The notes: generated by a model not told the origin, from the sequence alone. Numbered from the stretch's first letter, positions 21,094 through 30,996 are shown. The stretch: DNA of 64,000 bases from Halopseudomonas xiamenensis (GCF_014219065.1 NZ_JACLGO010000005.1:62001-126000), one strand, 5' to 3'. A program made the numbers and translations.

Positions 21094-22083
21094 ATGCACG
21101 AGACCAACGATCTGTCCGCGCTGTTTCCGCAGCAGTCGCCTTCCCCCCTCCCCGCCACCGCACTGGCCCTGCTCGGTCATGAGCGCATCCTCAGTGTCAG
21201 CGGCGCGGATGCCAGCCGTTTCCTGCAGGGGCAGCTGACCTGCGATATCGCCGCGCTGCAAGCGGGCGACAGCACCCTGGGTGCACGCTGCAACCCCAAG
21301 GGGCGCATGCAGTCGAGCTTCCGCCTGCTCAAGCTCGACGAGCAGCATTACCTGCTGGCTATGGCCGCCGAGCTGCTGGAGCCCCAGCAGGCGGACCTGG
21401 CCAAGTACGCGGTGTTCTTCAAGGTGCAACTGGCCGATGTCAGCGACCAGTGGCTGCGCCTGGGGCTGTGGGGCGAGCAGCTCGACGCCAGCCTGGTAGC
21501 AGCCGGCATCGACCGCGAGAAGCTTGATGCTGCCCAGGGCCTGGCCCTGCCGGTGGGCGCATCGATGCTGGAAGTCTGGCTGCCGGCCAGCCGCGCCGGG
21601 TCCGCCGTCCAGGCAATGCTGCAGGAAGCCCAGCCGGCGGCGTTGAACGACTGGCAACTGCAGCAGATACACGCCGGCATCGGCCAGGTCTGCAGCCAGA
21701 CCCGTGACAGCTTCATCCCGCAGATGCTCAACCTGCAACAACTGGGCGGCGTCAGTTTCCGGAAAGGTTGCTATACCGGACAGGAAATCGTCGCGCGGAT
21801 GCAGTACCTGGGCAAGCTCAAGCGGCGCATGTATCGCCTGAGCTGGGCCGGTGACAAGCTGCCGGAACCGGCGACCCCGATCCTCGACAGCAACAGCGGC
21901 CAGGCCGTGGGCGAGGTGGTGATGGCGGCGCGTGGCGAGCAAGGTGTCGAACTGCTTGCGGTACTGCAGAACGAAGCGGCACAATCGACTACACTGAGCC
22001 TATCCAATATCACCGAGCCATCATTGAGTGTGGCAACACTACCCTACGAAGAGCAGATGGCTGCCGAGGCTGCCAAGCAATAA
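21094..22083 (+). CDS. ygfZ: YgfZ, folate-binding iron-sulfur cluster assembly protein
   Basis: A 329-residue GcvT-fold protein needed for certain Fe-S enzymes such as MiaB. The signature KGCYTGQE lies at about residues 224-231 within FRKGCYTGQEIVARMQYLGK, including the conserved cysteine. Start ATG 21094 (MHETNDLSALFPQ) is chosen because GGGAG lies 15-20 bases upstream and the open frame further upstream is not family-like. It is followed after 15 bp by the HDOD gene. Confidence 0.94.
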   Translation: MHETNDLSALFPQQSPSPLPATALALLGHERILSVSGADASRFLQGQLTCDIAALQAGDSTLGARCNPKGRMQSSFRLLKLDEQHYLLAMAAELLEPQQADLAKYAVFFKVQLADVSDQWLRLGLWGEQLDASLVAAGIDREKLDAAQGLALPVGASMLEVWLPASRAGSAVQAMLQEAQPAALNDWQLQQIHAGIGQVCSQTRDSFIPQMLNLQQLGGVSFRKGCYTGQEIVARMQYLGKLKRRMYRLSWAGDKLPEPATPILDSNSGQAVGEVVMAARGEQGVELLAVLQNEAAQSTTLSLSNITEPSLSVATLPYEEQMAAEAAKQ

Positions 22084-22098
22084 TCAAGGAAGAATGTC

Positions 22099-22932
22099 AT
22101 GACTGATCTGGCCCTGCGCGTGCAGGAAGAATTGATTCAGGCGATCGAGCGCGACCAGTTGGTGCTGCCGACGCTGCCCGAGGTCGCGCTGCGTATCCGC
22201 GAAGCCGCCGAGAACCCGGACATCAGCATCCCCGAACTGGTACGTCAGATCAGTACCGACACGGCCTTGAGCGCGCGCCTGATCAAGGTGGTGAACAGTC
22301 CGCTGCTGCGCTCGCGCCAGGAGATCACCGACCTGAGCATGGCGGTCAACCGCCTGGGCATCGTCTATACCGCCAACCTGGCCACCGGACTGGCGATGGC
22401 GCAGCTGTTCCAGGCCACCACCGACGTCATCGACCAGAAGATGCGCGAGGTCTGGGCGCGCAGCACCGAGGTAGCCGGCATCAGCCATGTGCTATGCCAA
22501 CACTACACCCGGCTCAAACCCGACCAGGCGACCCTCGCCGGACTGGTACACCAGATCGGCGTGCTGCCGATCCTCAGTTACGCCGAGGAGCACAGCCAGT
22601 TGCTCGACGACTCCGTCAGCCTGGGCCTCATCATCGAGCGGATTCATCCGCTGCTTGGCGATCGCATCCTGGCCGCCTGGGATTTTCCCCAGCCTCTGCG
22701 CCACGTACCCAGCCAGCACCTGGACTTCCAGCGTGCCCCGGCAACGGTAGATTACGCCGATATAGTCCAGGTCGCCCTGCTGCAGAGCCTGACCGGCAGC
22801 GAACACCCTTATGCGCAGATGGACTGGAGCGATATTTCCTCGTTCGCCCGCCTCGGCCTCGACCCGGCCGCGGACCAGGAGCAGGAAGACCTGTCGGCGG
22901 AAATGGAAGCCGCCATGCTGCTGCTTGGCTGA
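22099..22932 (+). CDS. HDOD domain protein
   Basis: A 277-residue protein consisting essentially of one HDOD (HD-related output) domain: [39 protein letters not shown] and a [12 protein letters not shown] segment. HDOD domains lack the metal-dependent phosphodiesterase residues and act as signalling or scaffold modules, often with c-di-GMP pathways in pseudomonads. It has a good AAGGAAG ribosome site before ATG 22099 and follows ygfZ closely. The partner is unknown. Confidence 0.88.
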   Translation: MTDLALRVQEELIQAIERDQLVLPTLPEVALRIREAAENPDISIPELVRQISTDTALSARLIKVVNSPLLRSRQEITDLSMAVNRLGIVYTANLATGLAMAQLFQATTDVIDQKMREVWARSTEVAGISHVLCQHYTRLKPDQATLAGLVHQIGVLPILSYAEEHSQLLDDSVSLGLIIERIHPLLGDRILAAWDFPQPLRHVPSQHLDFQRAPATVDYADIVQVALLQSLTGSEHPYAQMDWSDISSFARLGLDPAADQEQEDLSAEMEAAMLLLG

Positions 22933-22948
22933 ACAGGTGTAGAATCGG

Positions 22949-22968
22949 GTGCCGGCGCTGTCCGGCAC
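22949..22968 (+). terminator. Hairpin between the HDOD gene and the nitronate monooxygenase gene
   Basis: GTGCCGG (22949-22955) and CCGGCAC (22962-22968) form a 7-bp stem with a 6-nt loop, 17 bases after the HDOD stop. There is no U-run. It may be an attenuator or simply part of the 65-bp spacer that ends with AAGGAG and ATG 22998. Confidence 0.35.
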
Positions 22969-22997
22969 TCCACCATTCAGCAGCACAAGGAGCTTCC

Positions 22998-24062
22998 ATG
23001 CACGGCACTCCCTCTTTCCTGACCCGTCTCGGCATCCAGTTGCCCATCATCCAGGCTCCCATGGCCGGTGTGTCCACGCCAGAGCTGGCGGCGGCAGTAT
23101 CCAATGCCGGCGGGCTCGGCTCGCTGGGCATCGGGCCGAGCCCGGTCGAGCAGGCACGGCAGATGATCGAACAGACCCGCGCGCTGACCTCCCGACCGTT
23201 CAACGTCAATCTGTTCTGCCATGCTCCGGCGCAACCGGATGCGGCCCGCGAAGCGGCCTGGCTGCAGCACCTGGCACCGCTGTTCGCCGAGGCGGGGATG
23301 GCCCCACCCAGTACCATCAAGGCCGGTTACAAGAGCTTCATCGAAGATGAACAGGCATTCGACATGCTGCTGGAATTGCGCCCGGCGGTGGTCAGCTTCC
23401 ACTTCGGCCTGCCCGCTGCCGAGCGCATAGACGCGCTGCGCCAGGCCGGCATCTGCCTGCTGGCCACGGCCACCAATCTGCGTGAAGCCAGGCAGGTCGA
23501 GCAGGCCGGGATCGACGCCATCGTCGCCCAGGGCATCGAAGCCGGCGGCCACCGCGGCATGTTCGACCCCATGGCCGCTGATGAGCAGTTGAGCACCTCG
23601 GTACTGGTCCGCTTGCTGGTGCGCCACACCAACCTGCCGGTTATCGCCGCCGGTGGCATCATGGATGGCGCCGGTATACGCGGCGCGCTGGAACTGGGCG
23701 CCGCCGCGGCCCAGCTCGGCACCGCCTTCATCCTGTGCCCGGAGTCATCGGCCAACGCCGCCTACCGTCAGGCCCTGCAGAGTGAGCGGGCCGGCACCAC
23801 ACGGCTGAGCGCCAGCCTCTCGGGCCGTCCGGCGCGGGGCATGCTCAACCGCCTGATCAGCCATGGCGCAGCCGCCGGCAGCCCGCCGCCGGCCGATTAT
23901 CCGATCGCCTATGACGCCGCCAAGCAGCTGAATGCCGCCGCCAGCCAGCGCGGCAATCACGAGTTCGCCGCGCAATGGGCCGGTCAGGGCGCGCCGCTGG
24001 CCCGCGAACTACCGGCAGCCGAGCTGATGCAACGGCTGGTCGCGGAGTGGCGCGGCGCCTGA
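22998..24062 (+). CDS. Nitronate monooxygenase (class I NMO / 2-nitropropane dioxygenase-like)
   Basis: A 354-residue FMN TIM-barrel enzyme that oxidises nitronates, such as propionate-3-nitronate, to protect against nitro-toxins. It shows [20 protein letters not shown] at the N-terminus, [13 protein letters not shown] with the conserved histidine, and the flavin-phosphate loops [19 protein letters not shown] and GTAF. ATG 22998 is preceded by AAGGAG 6 bases upstream. The related enoyl-ACP reductase FabK is possible but less likely, because the GGHRG motif is NMO-like. Confidence 0.9.
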   Translation: MHGTPSFLTRLGIQLPIIQAPMAGVSTPELAAAVSNAGGLGSLGIGPSPVEQARQMIEQTRALTSRPFNVNLFCHAPAQPDAAREAAWLQHLAPLFAEAGMAPPSTIKAGYKSFIEDEQAFDMLLELRPAVVSFHFGLPAAERIDALRQAGICLLATATNLREARQVEQAGIDAIVAQGIEAGGHRGMFDPMAADEQLSTSVLVRLLVRHTNLPVIAAGGIMDGAGIRGALELGAAAAQLGTAFILCPESSANAAYRQALQSERAGTTRLSASLSGRPARGMLNRLISHGAAAGSPPPADYPIAYDAAKQLNAAASQRGNHEFAAQWAGQGAPLARELPAAELMQRLVAEWRGA

Positions 24063-24073
24063 GCCGCGCCACT
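24046..24073. terminator. Hairpin spanning the nitronate monooxygenase stop codon
   Basis: AGTGGCGCGGC (24046-24056) and its exact complement (24063-24073) form an 11-bp GC-rich stem with the loop GCCTGA, which contains the TGA stop. It lies between two convergent genes only 22 bp apart and could act on transcripts from both sides. It lacks a U-tract. Confidence 0.45.
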
Positions 24074-24084
24074 GCTTGCCCGGG

Positions 24085-24900
24085 TCAGCGGTTGGTCCAC
24101 TGGGGTGGGCGTTTTTCCAGGAAGGCACTGACCCCCTCGCGGGTATCCTCCAGGTCGAACAGGTCGACGAAGCGTTCGCGCTCGCTCGCCAGCAGGCTGT
24201 TCAACGACTGGCTGCGCGCCCCCTGGATCAACTGCTTGCAGGCCCTGACCGCCTGCGGGCTCTGGCGGCTGACCTGGGCCGCCAGGCGCAACGCGGTAGC
24301 CAGCGCCTGGTCCTGCTCGACCACCTCCTCGACCAGCCCGATGCGCTCTGCCTTGACCCCGTCAATGCGCTCGCCACAGAGAATCATGCGCTTGGCCCAG
24401 CCCTCACCCACCAGCCAGGCCAGCGCCTGGGTACCACCGGCGCAGGGCAGCAGCCCGACACCGGCCTCCGGCAGGCCCAGTTGCACCTGACGCTCGGCAA
24501 TGCGGATATCGCAGGCCAGCGCGCATTCCAGTCCACCACCCAGGGCGTAGCCGTTGAGCGCGGCTATGGTCACCCCGGAAAAATCCCGCAACGCCTCGAA
24601 CGCCTGGCCGAACAGGCGCGCCACCAGGCGGGCGTAGGCCTTGTCGCCCTCGGCGAACATCTTCAGATCGGCGCCGGCGGAAAAGAACCGTTCGCCACGC
24701 CCGGTAATGACCAGTGCATAGATATCCGGGTCCGCGCTCAGATGACCGATCAGCTCATACAGGCCGTGAAGGGTATCGGTATCCCAGGTGTTGGCGGGCG
24801 GATTGTCGATGGTCAGCAAGGCGGTGTGCCCGGCCTTCTGCACCACCAGTTTGTCGGTACGCGGAACCAGCGCGGTATAGGGCTGCAGGGCGTGTTCCAT
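24085..24900 (-). CDS. Enoyl-CoA hydratase/isomerase (crotonase) family protein
   Basis: A 271-residue crotonase-fold enzyme acting on an enoyl-CoA; the acyl chain specificity is not evident. The oxyanion-hole segments are FSAGADLKMFAEG and ALNGYALGGGLECALACD. Both acid-base glutamates expected of a true hydratase are present, in GGGLECAL and in GLPEAGVGLLP. ATG 24900 is preceded by GAAGGAG. It is a single gene, convergent with the monooxygenase gene and 149 bp from the stop of gntR; that gap contains nothing I can name. Confidence 0.9.
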   Translation of the reverse strand: MEHALQPYTALVPRTDKLVVQKAGHTALLTIDNPPANTWDTDTLHGLYELIGHLSADPDIYALVITGRGERFFSAGADLKMFAEGDKAYARLVARLFGQAFEALRDFSGVTIAALNGYALGGGLECALACDIRIAERQVQLGLPEAGVGLLPCAGGTQALAWLVGEGWAKRMILCGERIDGVKAERIGLVEEVVEQDQALATALRLAAQVSRQSPQAVRACKQLIQGARSQSLNSLLASERERFVDLFDLEDTREGVSAFLEKRPPQWTNR

Positions 24901-25049
24901 GGCGAACTCCTTCGGATGATGGAGCCCTCATCATTGAACATCCCGGCGCCGGCTTCAACCCGACCGGCTATCAGTCATCCCCCTCTTTTCTGTTGCCGTT
25001 CAGGGGTGGCCAGCCTCCCCGTTACCAGGATTGCTCTGGATCAAGCCTG

Positions 25050-25679
25050 CTACATACCATTGCGCGCCTCGGCCAGCATCGACAAGCTGATCTTGCGGAC
25101 TTCGATCTTGCTCTGCTCGATATGGGAGCGCAGCAGCATCTGTGCCTCATCGCGTTTGCGCGCTGCCAGGGCAGTCAGAATGCGTGCGTGTTCGTTGTAG
25201 GTTTCCTCGATGCGGGCGCTCTTGTAGAAATCCAGGCGCCGGACGATACGAATGCGATCACAGACCTCGGCATGCACACGCATCATTTCGCGATTGCCAG
25301 CCGCGGCCAGTAGACCACAGTGGAACGCCTCATCCAGATCGGCCACCTGTTTCATGCCGTGCTCACGCCGCTCCGGCGGCACCATCCATACTCGGTTGAG
25401 GTCGGCAAGCGCGCCGGCCAGGTCCGGCAGGCCGCACAAACGCTCGATGGCAACGCTCTCCAGCACAACGCGCAAATCGTAGAGCTCGTCGATCTGATCG
25501 AAGTCCAGTGGCTTGACCGTCCAGCCCCGGCGAAAACCCACTTCCATATAGCCCTCGCGCTCCAGGCGATAGAGCGCGTCACGCACCGGCGTGCGTGATA
25601 CCTGGTAACGCGCGGCCAGTTCGGTCTCGCTGAAGCGATCATGGGGCAGCAGCTGGTAGTCGAAGATTTCCTGCTTCAA
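25050..25679 (-). CDS. GntR-family (FCD/FadR type) regulator, start codon unresolved
   Basis: A regulator of about 209 residues or slightly more. The winged helix contains SETELAARYQVSRTPVRDALYRLEREG, and the C-terminal FCD ligand domain runs from about residue 65 (DELYDLRVVLE) to the end, with FHxxLLAAAGN and a late H as expected. The coordinate uses TTG 25679, but recognisable GntR sequence (LKPQTNALAEQIYQRLKQ) continues upstream in frame to a TGA at 25743-25745, which is the stop of the AtzH-like gene; no ATG, GTG or TTG lies in that stretch. An ATG at 25731-25733 is one base out of frame. It is the last gene of the ureide operon and probably represses it from the two palindromes at 33235-33264. 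Confidence 0.85.
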   Translation of the reverse strand: MKQEIFDYQLLPHDRFSETELAARYQVSRTPVRDALYRLEREGYMEVGFRRGWTVKPLDFDQIDELYDLRVVLESVAIERLCGLPDLAGALADLNRVWMVPPERREHGMKQVADLDEAFHCGLLAAAGNREMMRVHAEVCDRIRIVRRLDFYKSARIEETYNEHARILTALAARKRDEAQMLLRSHIEQSKIEVRKISLSMLAEARNGM

Positions 25680-25742
25680 CCGCTGATAGATCTGCTCGGC
25701 CAGGGCATTGGTCTGGGGCTTTAAAATGGCATCACCTGCTGT

Positions 25743-26138
25743 TCAAAGCGTACTGAGATCGACACTCACATGCGCGGAAACCACTTTCCAGCCAGCTGGA
25801 AAACGTACCCAGGTCTGCATTTGTCGGCCCGTACGACGGGTTTCACCGTCACTGAATTCCGTACTGACAGTGGCATAGTTTTCATCAAAAGTGGATATCA
25901 CCGTATTGCGCAGTAGCCGGCCTTGGCCCACCGGCGTACAGACGCGCCGATAAGCGGCGATATCCCGGGCGCCGTAGAGATTTTCGGCAACGCCGTAACG
26001 CACGGTATGATCGGTGTTCCAGAAGTAGTCGTCCAGCACCTCCAGCTCGTTGGCCAGCAAGGCACGCTCGTAGTCTTCAAAGGCCAGGCGCACGGCCTCG
26101 ACCACATGGGGCAGATTGATCTGCGGTTCCTTGTTCAC
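25743..26138 (-). CDS. AtzH-like / HpxZ-like (DUF3225) protein
   Basis: A 131-residue NTF2-like cone-fold protein: [27 protein letters not shown], then [14 protein letters not shown], then [21 protein letters not shown]. AtzH of Pseudomonas sp. ADP is a decarboxylating amidohydrolase for 1,3-dicarboxyurea in cyanuric acid breakdown, and HpxZ belongs to oxalurate catabolism. Neither the AtzE/HpxY amidase nor the AtzG/HpxX subunit is encoded here, so its role must differ in detail. The start is GTG, overlapping the upstream hydrolase stop as GTGA. Confidence 0.82.
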   Translation of the reverse strand: MNKEPQINLPHVVEAVRLAFEDYERALLANELEVLDDYFWNTDHTVRYGVAENLYGARDIAAYRRVCTPVGQGRLLRNTVISTFDENYATVSTEFSDGETRRTGRQMQTWVRFPAGWKVVSAHVSVDLSTL

Positions 26139-26815
26139 GCTCGATCCTCGGTCATGGCGGCGCTCAGCGCCGACAGGTTAGCGGTGTGTCCGACGATGCC
26201 GCCCTGGGCAACGACCATCTCCAGTGTTGCCTGTTTGAAGGCCGGAAAATAGCTTTCGGTTGCGTCTTCTATCAGCAGGCAACGGTAGCCTCGGTCATTG
26301 GCTTCGCGCATGCTGGTCTGCACGCAGACTTCGGTGGTGACGCCGGCGAAAATCAGAGACTCGATGCCCTGCGCGACCAGCCTGTCCTCCAGGCCGGTCG
26401 CGTAGAACATCCCCTTGCCCGGTTTGTCGATCACCCACTCACCGGCAATCGGCGCCAGTGCCGGGATGATCTGATTGCCCGGCTCGCCGCGCACCAGAAT
26501 GCGCCCCATCGGCCCAGGGTCACCGATGTGCAATCCGACCGCGCCCCCTTCGCGCTTGGCCGAAGGGCAGTCCGACAGATCCGCAAGATGCGATTCGCGG
26601 GTATGAAGCACCAGCATGCCCTGCTCCCGGGCCAGAGCCAGAGCCAGCAGTGAGGCTACCGCTGGAACAATGGCCTGCAGCAGCGTCACGTCGTTACCCA
26701 GGGCAGCACCGAAGCCGCCGGGCTCGAGAAAGTCCCGCTGCATATCGATAACGACCAGCGCCGTGCGCGTTGGCTCGAAGCTGAAAGTGGCCGGTCTGGC
26801 CGGCAGTCTGATCAT
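26135..26815 (-). CDS. Isochorismatase-fold cysteine amidohydrolase, triuret hydrolase (TrtA) candidate
   Basis: A 226-residue cysteine hydrolase with the full catalytic triad D24 (VVIDMQRDF), K131 ([10 protein letters not shown]) and C164 ([20 protein letters not shown]). It is clearly paralogous to the BiuH-like protein two genes upstream, sharing [21 protein letters not shown] and the REANDRGY tail. Triuret hydrolases are close BiuH relatives described beside biuH genes, so triuret is my leading substrate guess, but specificity cannot be read directly; another ureide or amide is possible. The start overlaps the ABC ATPase stop as ATGA. Confidence 0.75.
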   Translation of the reverse strand: MIRLPARPATFSFEPTRTALVVIDMQRDFLEPGGFGAALGNDVTLLQAIVPAVASLLALALAREQGMLVLHTRESHLADLSDCPSAKREGGAVGLHIGDPGPMGRILVRGEPGNQIIPALAPIAGEWVIDKPGKGMFYATGLEDRLVAQGIESLIFAGVTTEVCVQTSMREANDRGYRCLLIEDATESYFPAFKQATLEMVVAQGGIVGHTANLSALSAAMTEDRA

Positions 26816-28365
26816 GCTGCACCTGCCGCACGCTGATCTTCATGCCCCCCGCCGGCCATATAGTGGCCCAGCGTGGCACGATCCGCCTGGTCGGCGGCCA
26901 CCTCGAAATTGATTTCGCCCTCGTGAATGACCAGGATGCGGTCGGACATTTCCAGCAGTTCGTCCAGATCCTCGCTCAGCAGCAATACGGCCGCGCCCTG
27001 GGCGCGAGCATCGCGCAGCCGCTGGTGGATGATCGCCACCGAGGCGAAATCCAGACCAAAAACCGGGTTGGACACGATCAGTGTGCGAACGTCGTCGGTC
27101 AGCTCACGGGCCAGTACTGCACGCTGCACGTTACCGCCGGACAACGTACCGATCGGCCGCAGCGGGTCCGCCGGACGCACGTTGAACTGCTGAATCAGCG
27201 CCGTAGCCTGGGTCTGAATAGCCCGCCGGTTGATCAGCCAACCCTGACGGCACAGCGGCGGCTGGTCGAAGTTGCGCAGTGCCAGGTTGTCCGCCACGCT
27301 CATGCCGGCGATGCAGGCATTGCGCAAGGGCTCTTCCGGCAGACTGAAGACCTTCTCGCGTTGCATTTCCCGACGGCTGGCCTGGTAGCGCGCGCCGTTG
27401 ATGCGAATCTCGCCACTGGCTGACTGGCGCTGTCCCAACAACGCCTCGGTCAACTCGCGCTGGCCGTTGCCGGAGATGCCGGCAATACCGACGATCTCGC
27501 CAGGGCGCACAGCCAGCGACAGCTTGCTGACCGCCAGTGTGCCCTTGTCGTTGGCCACGCTCAGCTCACGCACATCCAACCGTGGCGCGGCCGATGGATC
27601 GACCGGCTTCTGGCTGACCGGATCGGCGGCCGATTCGGCGGCACCCATCATCCAGGTGGCCAGTTCTTCCTGGGAGGTAGCACTGACCTGAGTACTGCCG
27701 ACCAGCCGGCCCTTGCGCAGCACGCTGACATCGTCAGCGAAGCGTGACACCTCGCCGAACTTGTGGGTGATCATCAGGACCGAGATATCGCCCTTGTGCG
27801 CCATGTCGCGCATCAGGCCCAACACCTCCTCGGCCTCCTGCGGCGTCAGTACCGAGGTGGGTTCGTCGAGGATGATCAGGTGACGATCCAGGTACAGCTG
27901 CTTGAGAATTTCCAGCTTCTGCTTTTCGCCCGCCGCCAGCGAGCTGACGGGGCGTTCGATATCCAGCCGGAACGGCATGCGCTGCATGAACTCGTTGAGG
28001 CGTTTGCGCTCCAGCGGCCAGTCGATGCGCCAGTTCAGGTCGCCGCGTGACAGTACCAGATTCTCTGCCACGCTCAGGCCCGGCGCCACGGTAAAGTGCT
28101 GATACACCATGCCGATGCCCAGCGCATGGGAGTCTCGCGGGGTACGGATCTGCTGTTGACGGTTGTTGACCAGCAGTTCGCCGTCGTCCAAAGGACCGTA
28201 ACCCACGATCCCCTTGACCAGGGTGCTCTTGCCCGCGCCGTTCTCGCCCAGCAACGCATGGACAGTACCGGCCCGTACGGTCAGCGATACCTCCGCCAAC
28301 GCCTGAAAGCTGCCGAAGGACTTGCTCGCGCCAATGATTTCCAGACTGAGCGCACGCATGATCAA
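26812..28365 (-). CDS. ABC transporter ATPase with two ABC domains (BMP-associated, NupO/YufO type)
   Basis: A 517-residue protein of two fused ATP-binding cassettes energising a BMP-type importer. Domain 1 has Walker [10 protein letters not shown], the Q-loop region and Walker [12 protein letters not shown]. Domain 2 has a degenerate Walker A ([16 protein letters not shown]) and the signature [15 protein letters not shown]. This tandem layout is that of nucleoside, purine and sugar importers. It overlaps biuH by ATGA and the next hydrolase by ATGA, so it is embedded between the two hydrolase genes. Confidence 0.93.
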   Translation of the reverse strand: MIMRALSLEIIGASKSFGSFQALAEVSLTVRAGTVHALLGENGAGKSTLVKGIVGYGPLDDGELLVNNRQQQIRTPRDSHALGIGMVYQHFTVAPGLSVAENLVLSRGDLNWRIDWPLERKRLNEFMQRMPFRLDIERPVSSLAAGEKQKLEILKQLYLDRHLIILDEPTSVLTPQEAEEVLGLMRDMAHKGDISVLMITHKFGEVSRFADDVSVLRKGRLVGSTQVSATSQEELATWMMGAAESAADPVSQKPVDPSAAPRLDVRELSVANDKGTLAVSKLSLAVRPGEIVGIAGISGNGQRELTEALLGQRQSASGEIRINGARYQASRREMQREKVFSLPEEPLRNACIAGMSVADNLALRNFDQPPLCRQGWLINRRAIQTQATALIQQFNVRPADPLRPIGTLSGGNVQRAVLARELTDDVRTLIVSNPVFGLDFASVAIIHQRLRDARAQGAAVLLLSEDLDELLEMSDRILVIHEGEINFEVAADQADRATLGHYMAGGGHEDQRAAGAA

Positions 28366-29057
28366 TGCTCGCTCAGCAGCTCGACGAGCGACGCCGAGTC
28401 GGACACCGCACCGAATACGCCGCCCTGCATCTTGACCATGTGCAGCGCCGCCAGGTGGTTACCGGGATCGGTGGCACCACAACAGTCCTCCAGCAACAGG
28501 CACTCGAAGCCGCGATCATTCGCCTCACGCATGGTGGTGTGCACACAGACGTCGGTGGTGATGCCGCACAGGATCAGATTCTCGATACCGCGAGTACGCA
28601 GGATCAGCTCCAGGTCGGTGGCGCAGAACGAACCTTTTCCGGGCTTGTCGATGATCACTTCGCCGGCCAGCGGCTGCAGCTCCGGAATCAGTTCCCAGCC
28701 CGGCTCGCCACGCACCAGAATACGCCCGCAGGGACCCGCATCGCCGATACCGGCACCGATGCGCTGGGATCGCCAGCGCTTGTTCGCCGGTAGATCAGAC
28801 AGGTCCGGGCGGTGCCCTTCCCGGGTATGGATGATATGAAAGCCCTGCTCGCGCATGACCTTCAACACGCGGCTGATCGGCTCGATGGGCGCCCGTACGG
28901 CCGCCAGATCGTAGCCCATGGTATCCACGTAGCCGCCCTCACCGCAGAAGTCGGTCTGCATATCGATGATGATCAGCGCGGTGTTGGCCGGCTGCAACTG
29001 GCCGTTGTACGGCCAGGGATAGGGTTCGGAAACAAGAAAGCGCTCGCTCAAGGTCAT
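28362..29057 (-). CDS. biuH: Biuret amidohydrolase (BiuH)-like cysteine hydrolase
   Basis: A 231-residue isochorismatase-fold enzyme. Biuret amidohydrolase converts biuret to allophanate and ammonia. The triad is D32 (IIIDMQTDF), K138 ([10 protein letters not shown]) and C171 ([19 protein letters not shown]). These sit exactly four positions before the D36, K142 and C175 I recall for Rhizobium leguminosarum BiuH, and the N-terminal [28 protein letters not shown] and [11 protein letters not shown] segments match that protein from memory. RutB-type ureidoacrylate hydrolases are more distant. The start overlaps the formamidase stop (TAATG), and the stop overlaps the ATPase gene. Confidence 0.82.
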   Translation of the reverse strand: MTLSERFLVSEPYPWPYNGQLQPANTALIIIDMQTDFCGEGGYVDTMGYDLAAVRAPIEPISRVLKVMREQGFHIIHTREGHRPDLSDLPANKRWRSQRIGAGIGDAGPCGRILVRGEPGWELIPELQPLAGEVIIDKPGKGSFCATDLELILRTRGIENLILCGITTDVCVHTTMREANDRGFECLLLEDCCGATDPGNHLAALHMVKMQGGVFGAVSDSASLVELLSEH

Positions 29058-30064
29058 TACTCCTGACTGTCCGGGTTGTAGAGTCGCTCGGGCGCGGCAA
29101 AACCGCAGCTGCTGCCATCGGTGTGGACCACCTCATCCTCCCAGGGCAGGCGGTACTGGCCAGCGGCCAGGTCGTGCATGTAGGTATAGGGGCAGTCCTG
29201 TGCTCCGCCCTTGACTGCCACATAACCACGGTGGCCGAACTGATAGATGTTGTTTTCCACACCCCAGTGCTTGCGCGCCTCGCGCACCAGGTCCGGACGC
29301 AGTTCGCAGGAGACGATCTCGTCCGCGCGGCCACCGCCTTCGGCCATTGGCGTGCCGTCGAAATCGACAAACATGGCTTCGCCCATCGAATCGAAGGTGC
29401 CATCAGAGCCACACATGCACACGCTGGCGGTCTGCATCAGGTTGGTGAACGAGTTGACCTGGTTGGTGATCTTCCACGAATGCCGAATCGGCGCGGTATA
29501 ACCGGCGGTACGGATCATGATCTCTGCACCCTTGTAGGCGCACTCGCGGGCCATTTCCGGGAACATGCCGTCGTGGCAGATGATCAGCGCCAGCTTGCTA
29601 CCGCGCGGACCATCGCACACCGGGATGCCGAGGTTGCCCGGTTCCCAGGGCTCGACCGGGACCCAGGGGTGCAGCTTGCGGTAGTACAGACGCACTTCAC
29701 CGGTATCATCAACGATGATGCCGCTGTTGTAGGGATTACCGTGCGGGTTGGCTTCCATGATCGAAAAGCAGCCCCAGATGCTGTGATCGATGCAGGCCTG
29801 CTTGAGTGCCGCGACTTCCGGCCCATCCAGGGTACACATGATGTCGGGCGACGTATCCATCGACAGACCGTGCAGCGAGTACTCCGGAAACACGATCAGG
29901 TCCATGCTCGGCATGCTGCGTCGGGCCTTGCCGATCATCGCCACGACCTTCTGCGTCTGCACCCAGAGTTCATCGCGGGTATGCGGGTCGGGCAGGGTCA
30001 GCTGTGCCAGCCCGATTACGACGCCATTAGGTGATTTGTTCAGTCCACCAAGTCCACTTGCCAT
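29057..30064 (-). CDS. amiF: Formamidase (AmiF-like, nitrilase superfamily)
   Basis: A 335-residue C-N hydrolase; AmiF of Helicobacter pylori (334 residues) hydrolyses formamide to formate and ammonia. The nitrilase triad is E61 (VFPEYSLHG), K130 ([14 protein letters not shown]) and C163 ([10 protein letters not shown]). Formamidase-specific stretches such as [17 protein letters not shown] and [14 protein letters not shown] are kept. Other short amides cannot be excluded. It lies between the second permease (12-bp gap) and biuH (1-bp overlap), so it is part of the ureide operon. Confidence 0.88.
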   Translation of the reverse strand: MASGLGGLNKSPNGVVIGLAQLTLPDPHTRDELWVQTQKVVAMIGKARRSMPSMDLIVFPEYSLHGLSMDTSPDIMCTLDGPEVAALKQACIDHSIWGCFSIMEANPHGNPYNSGIIVDDTGEVRLYYRKLHPWVPVEPWEPGNLGIPVCDGPRGSKLALIICHDGMFPEMARECAYKGAEIMIRTAGYTAPIRHSWKITNQVNSFTNLMQTASVCMCGSDGTFDSMGEAMFVDFDGTPMAEGGGRADEIVSCELRPDLVREARKHWGVENNIYQFGHRGYVAVKGGAQDCPYTYMHDLAAGQYRLPWEDEVVHTDGSSCGFAAPERLYNPDSQE

Positions 30065-30075
30065 GTCAGTTACCT

Positions 30076-30996
30076 CTATCGATTGAGACTGAGCTCACCT
30101 GGAGCTCCCGTCAGTGTGCGGTTGGGACGACAGGTGGCGAGCATCACTGCCATCGTCAGGATGTAGGGCGCCGCGCTGTACAGGTAGTAGCCGGAGCTGA
30201 TACCGACCGACTGAAGCGCCGGACCGATAGCGCCGGCCGCGCCGAATACCATCGATGCCCACAGGCAGTTCAGCGGTTGCCAGCGAGCAAAGATCACCAG
30301 TGCAACGGCCATCAGTCCCTGCCCGCTAGACAGCCCCTCGTTCCAGCTGCCGGGGTAATAGAGCGACAGGTAGGAGCCGCCGACGCCGGCCAGAAAGCCA
30401 CCGACAGCCGTCGCCATGACGCGTACTCGCAGTGGGCGGTAACCCAGCGCCTGGGCCGACTCGGAGTGGTCACCGACCAGTCGCAGAACCAGCCCCCAGC
30501 GCGTGCTGCGCAGCCCCCAGTGCAGAAAGATCGCCAGCGCCACACCGATAAAGAACAGCATGTTGATGTTCAAGGCTGAACGAACGCGCCCGTCGTCGCT
30601 CCAGGCGCCGAGGGATATCGACGGCAGCATCGGAGCCTGGGGCTGAATAAAGGCCTTGCCAAGGAAGAACGCCAGTCCGGTCCCGAGCAGCATCAACGCG
30701 ATACCAAAGGCAATATCATTGACCCTCGGCAGCGAACAGACGATGCCGTGCAACAGGCCCAGTAACAGCCCGGCGCCGCCCGCCGCCAGCACTCCGGTCC
30801 AGGCCGAACCGGACAGGTAGGCCACGGCGTAGCCGGTCATCGCCCCGGCCACTAGAATGCCCTCCAGACCCAGGTTGATGCGGCCACTTTTTTCCGTCAG
30901 ACACTCGCCCAGACTGACGAACAGGAACGGCGTGCCGACCCGCACCGCACCCGCCAGCAGAGCCAGCAGGAAGGTCACCAAGTCCAGATCACCCAT
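30076..30996 (-). CDS. ABC transporter permease 2 (BMP-associated, NupQ/YufQ type)
   Basis: A 306-residue integral membrane protein of the branched-chain amino acid/ribose permease family (BPD_transp_2), with eight or more hydrophobic segments. The EKSGRINLGLEGILVAGAMTGY loop near residues 35-56 is typical of BMP-linked nucleoside and purine importers. I choose ATG 30996 (MGDLDLVTFLLALL); the frame is open five codons further upstream. It overlaps permease 1 by 8 bp. Confidence 0.9.
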   Translation of the reverse strand: MGDLDLVTFLLALLAGAVRVGTPFLFVSLGECLTEKSGRINLGLEGILVAGAMTGYAVAYLSGSAWTGVLAAGGAGLLLGLLHGIVCSLPRVNDIAFGIALMLLGTGLAFFLGKAFIQPQAPMLPSISLGAWSDDGRVRSALNINMLFFIGVALAIFLHWGLRSTRWGLVLRLVGDHSESAQALGYRPLRVRVMATAVGGFLAGVGGSYLSLYYPGSWNEGLSSGQGLMAVALVIFARWQPLNCLWASMVFGAAGAIGPALQSVGISSGYYLYSAAPYILTMAVMLATCRPNRTLTGAPGELSLNR

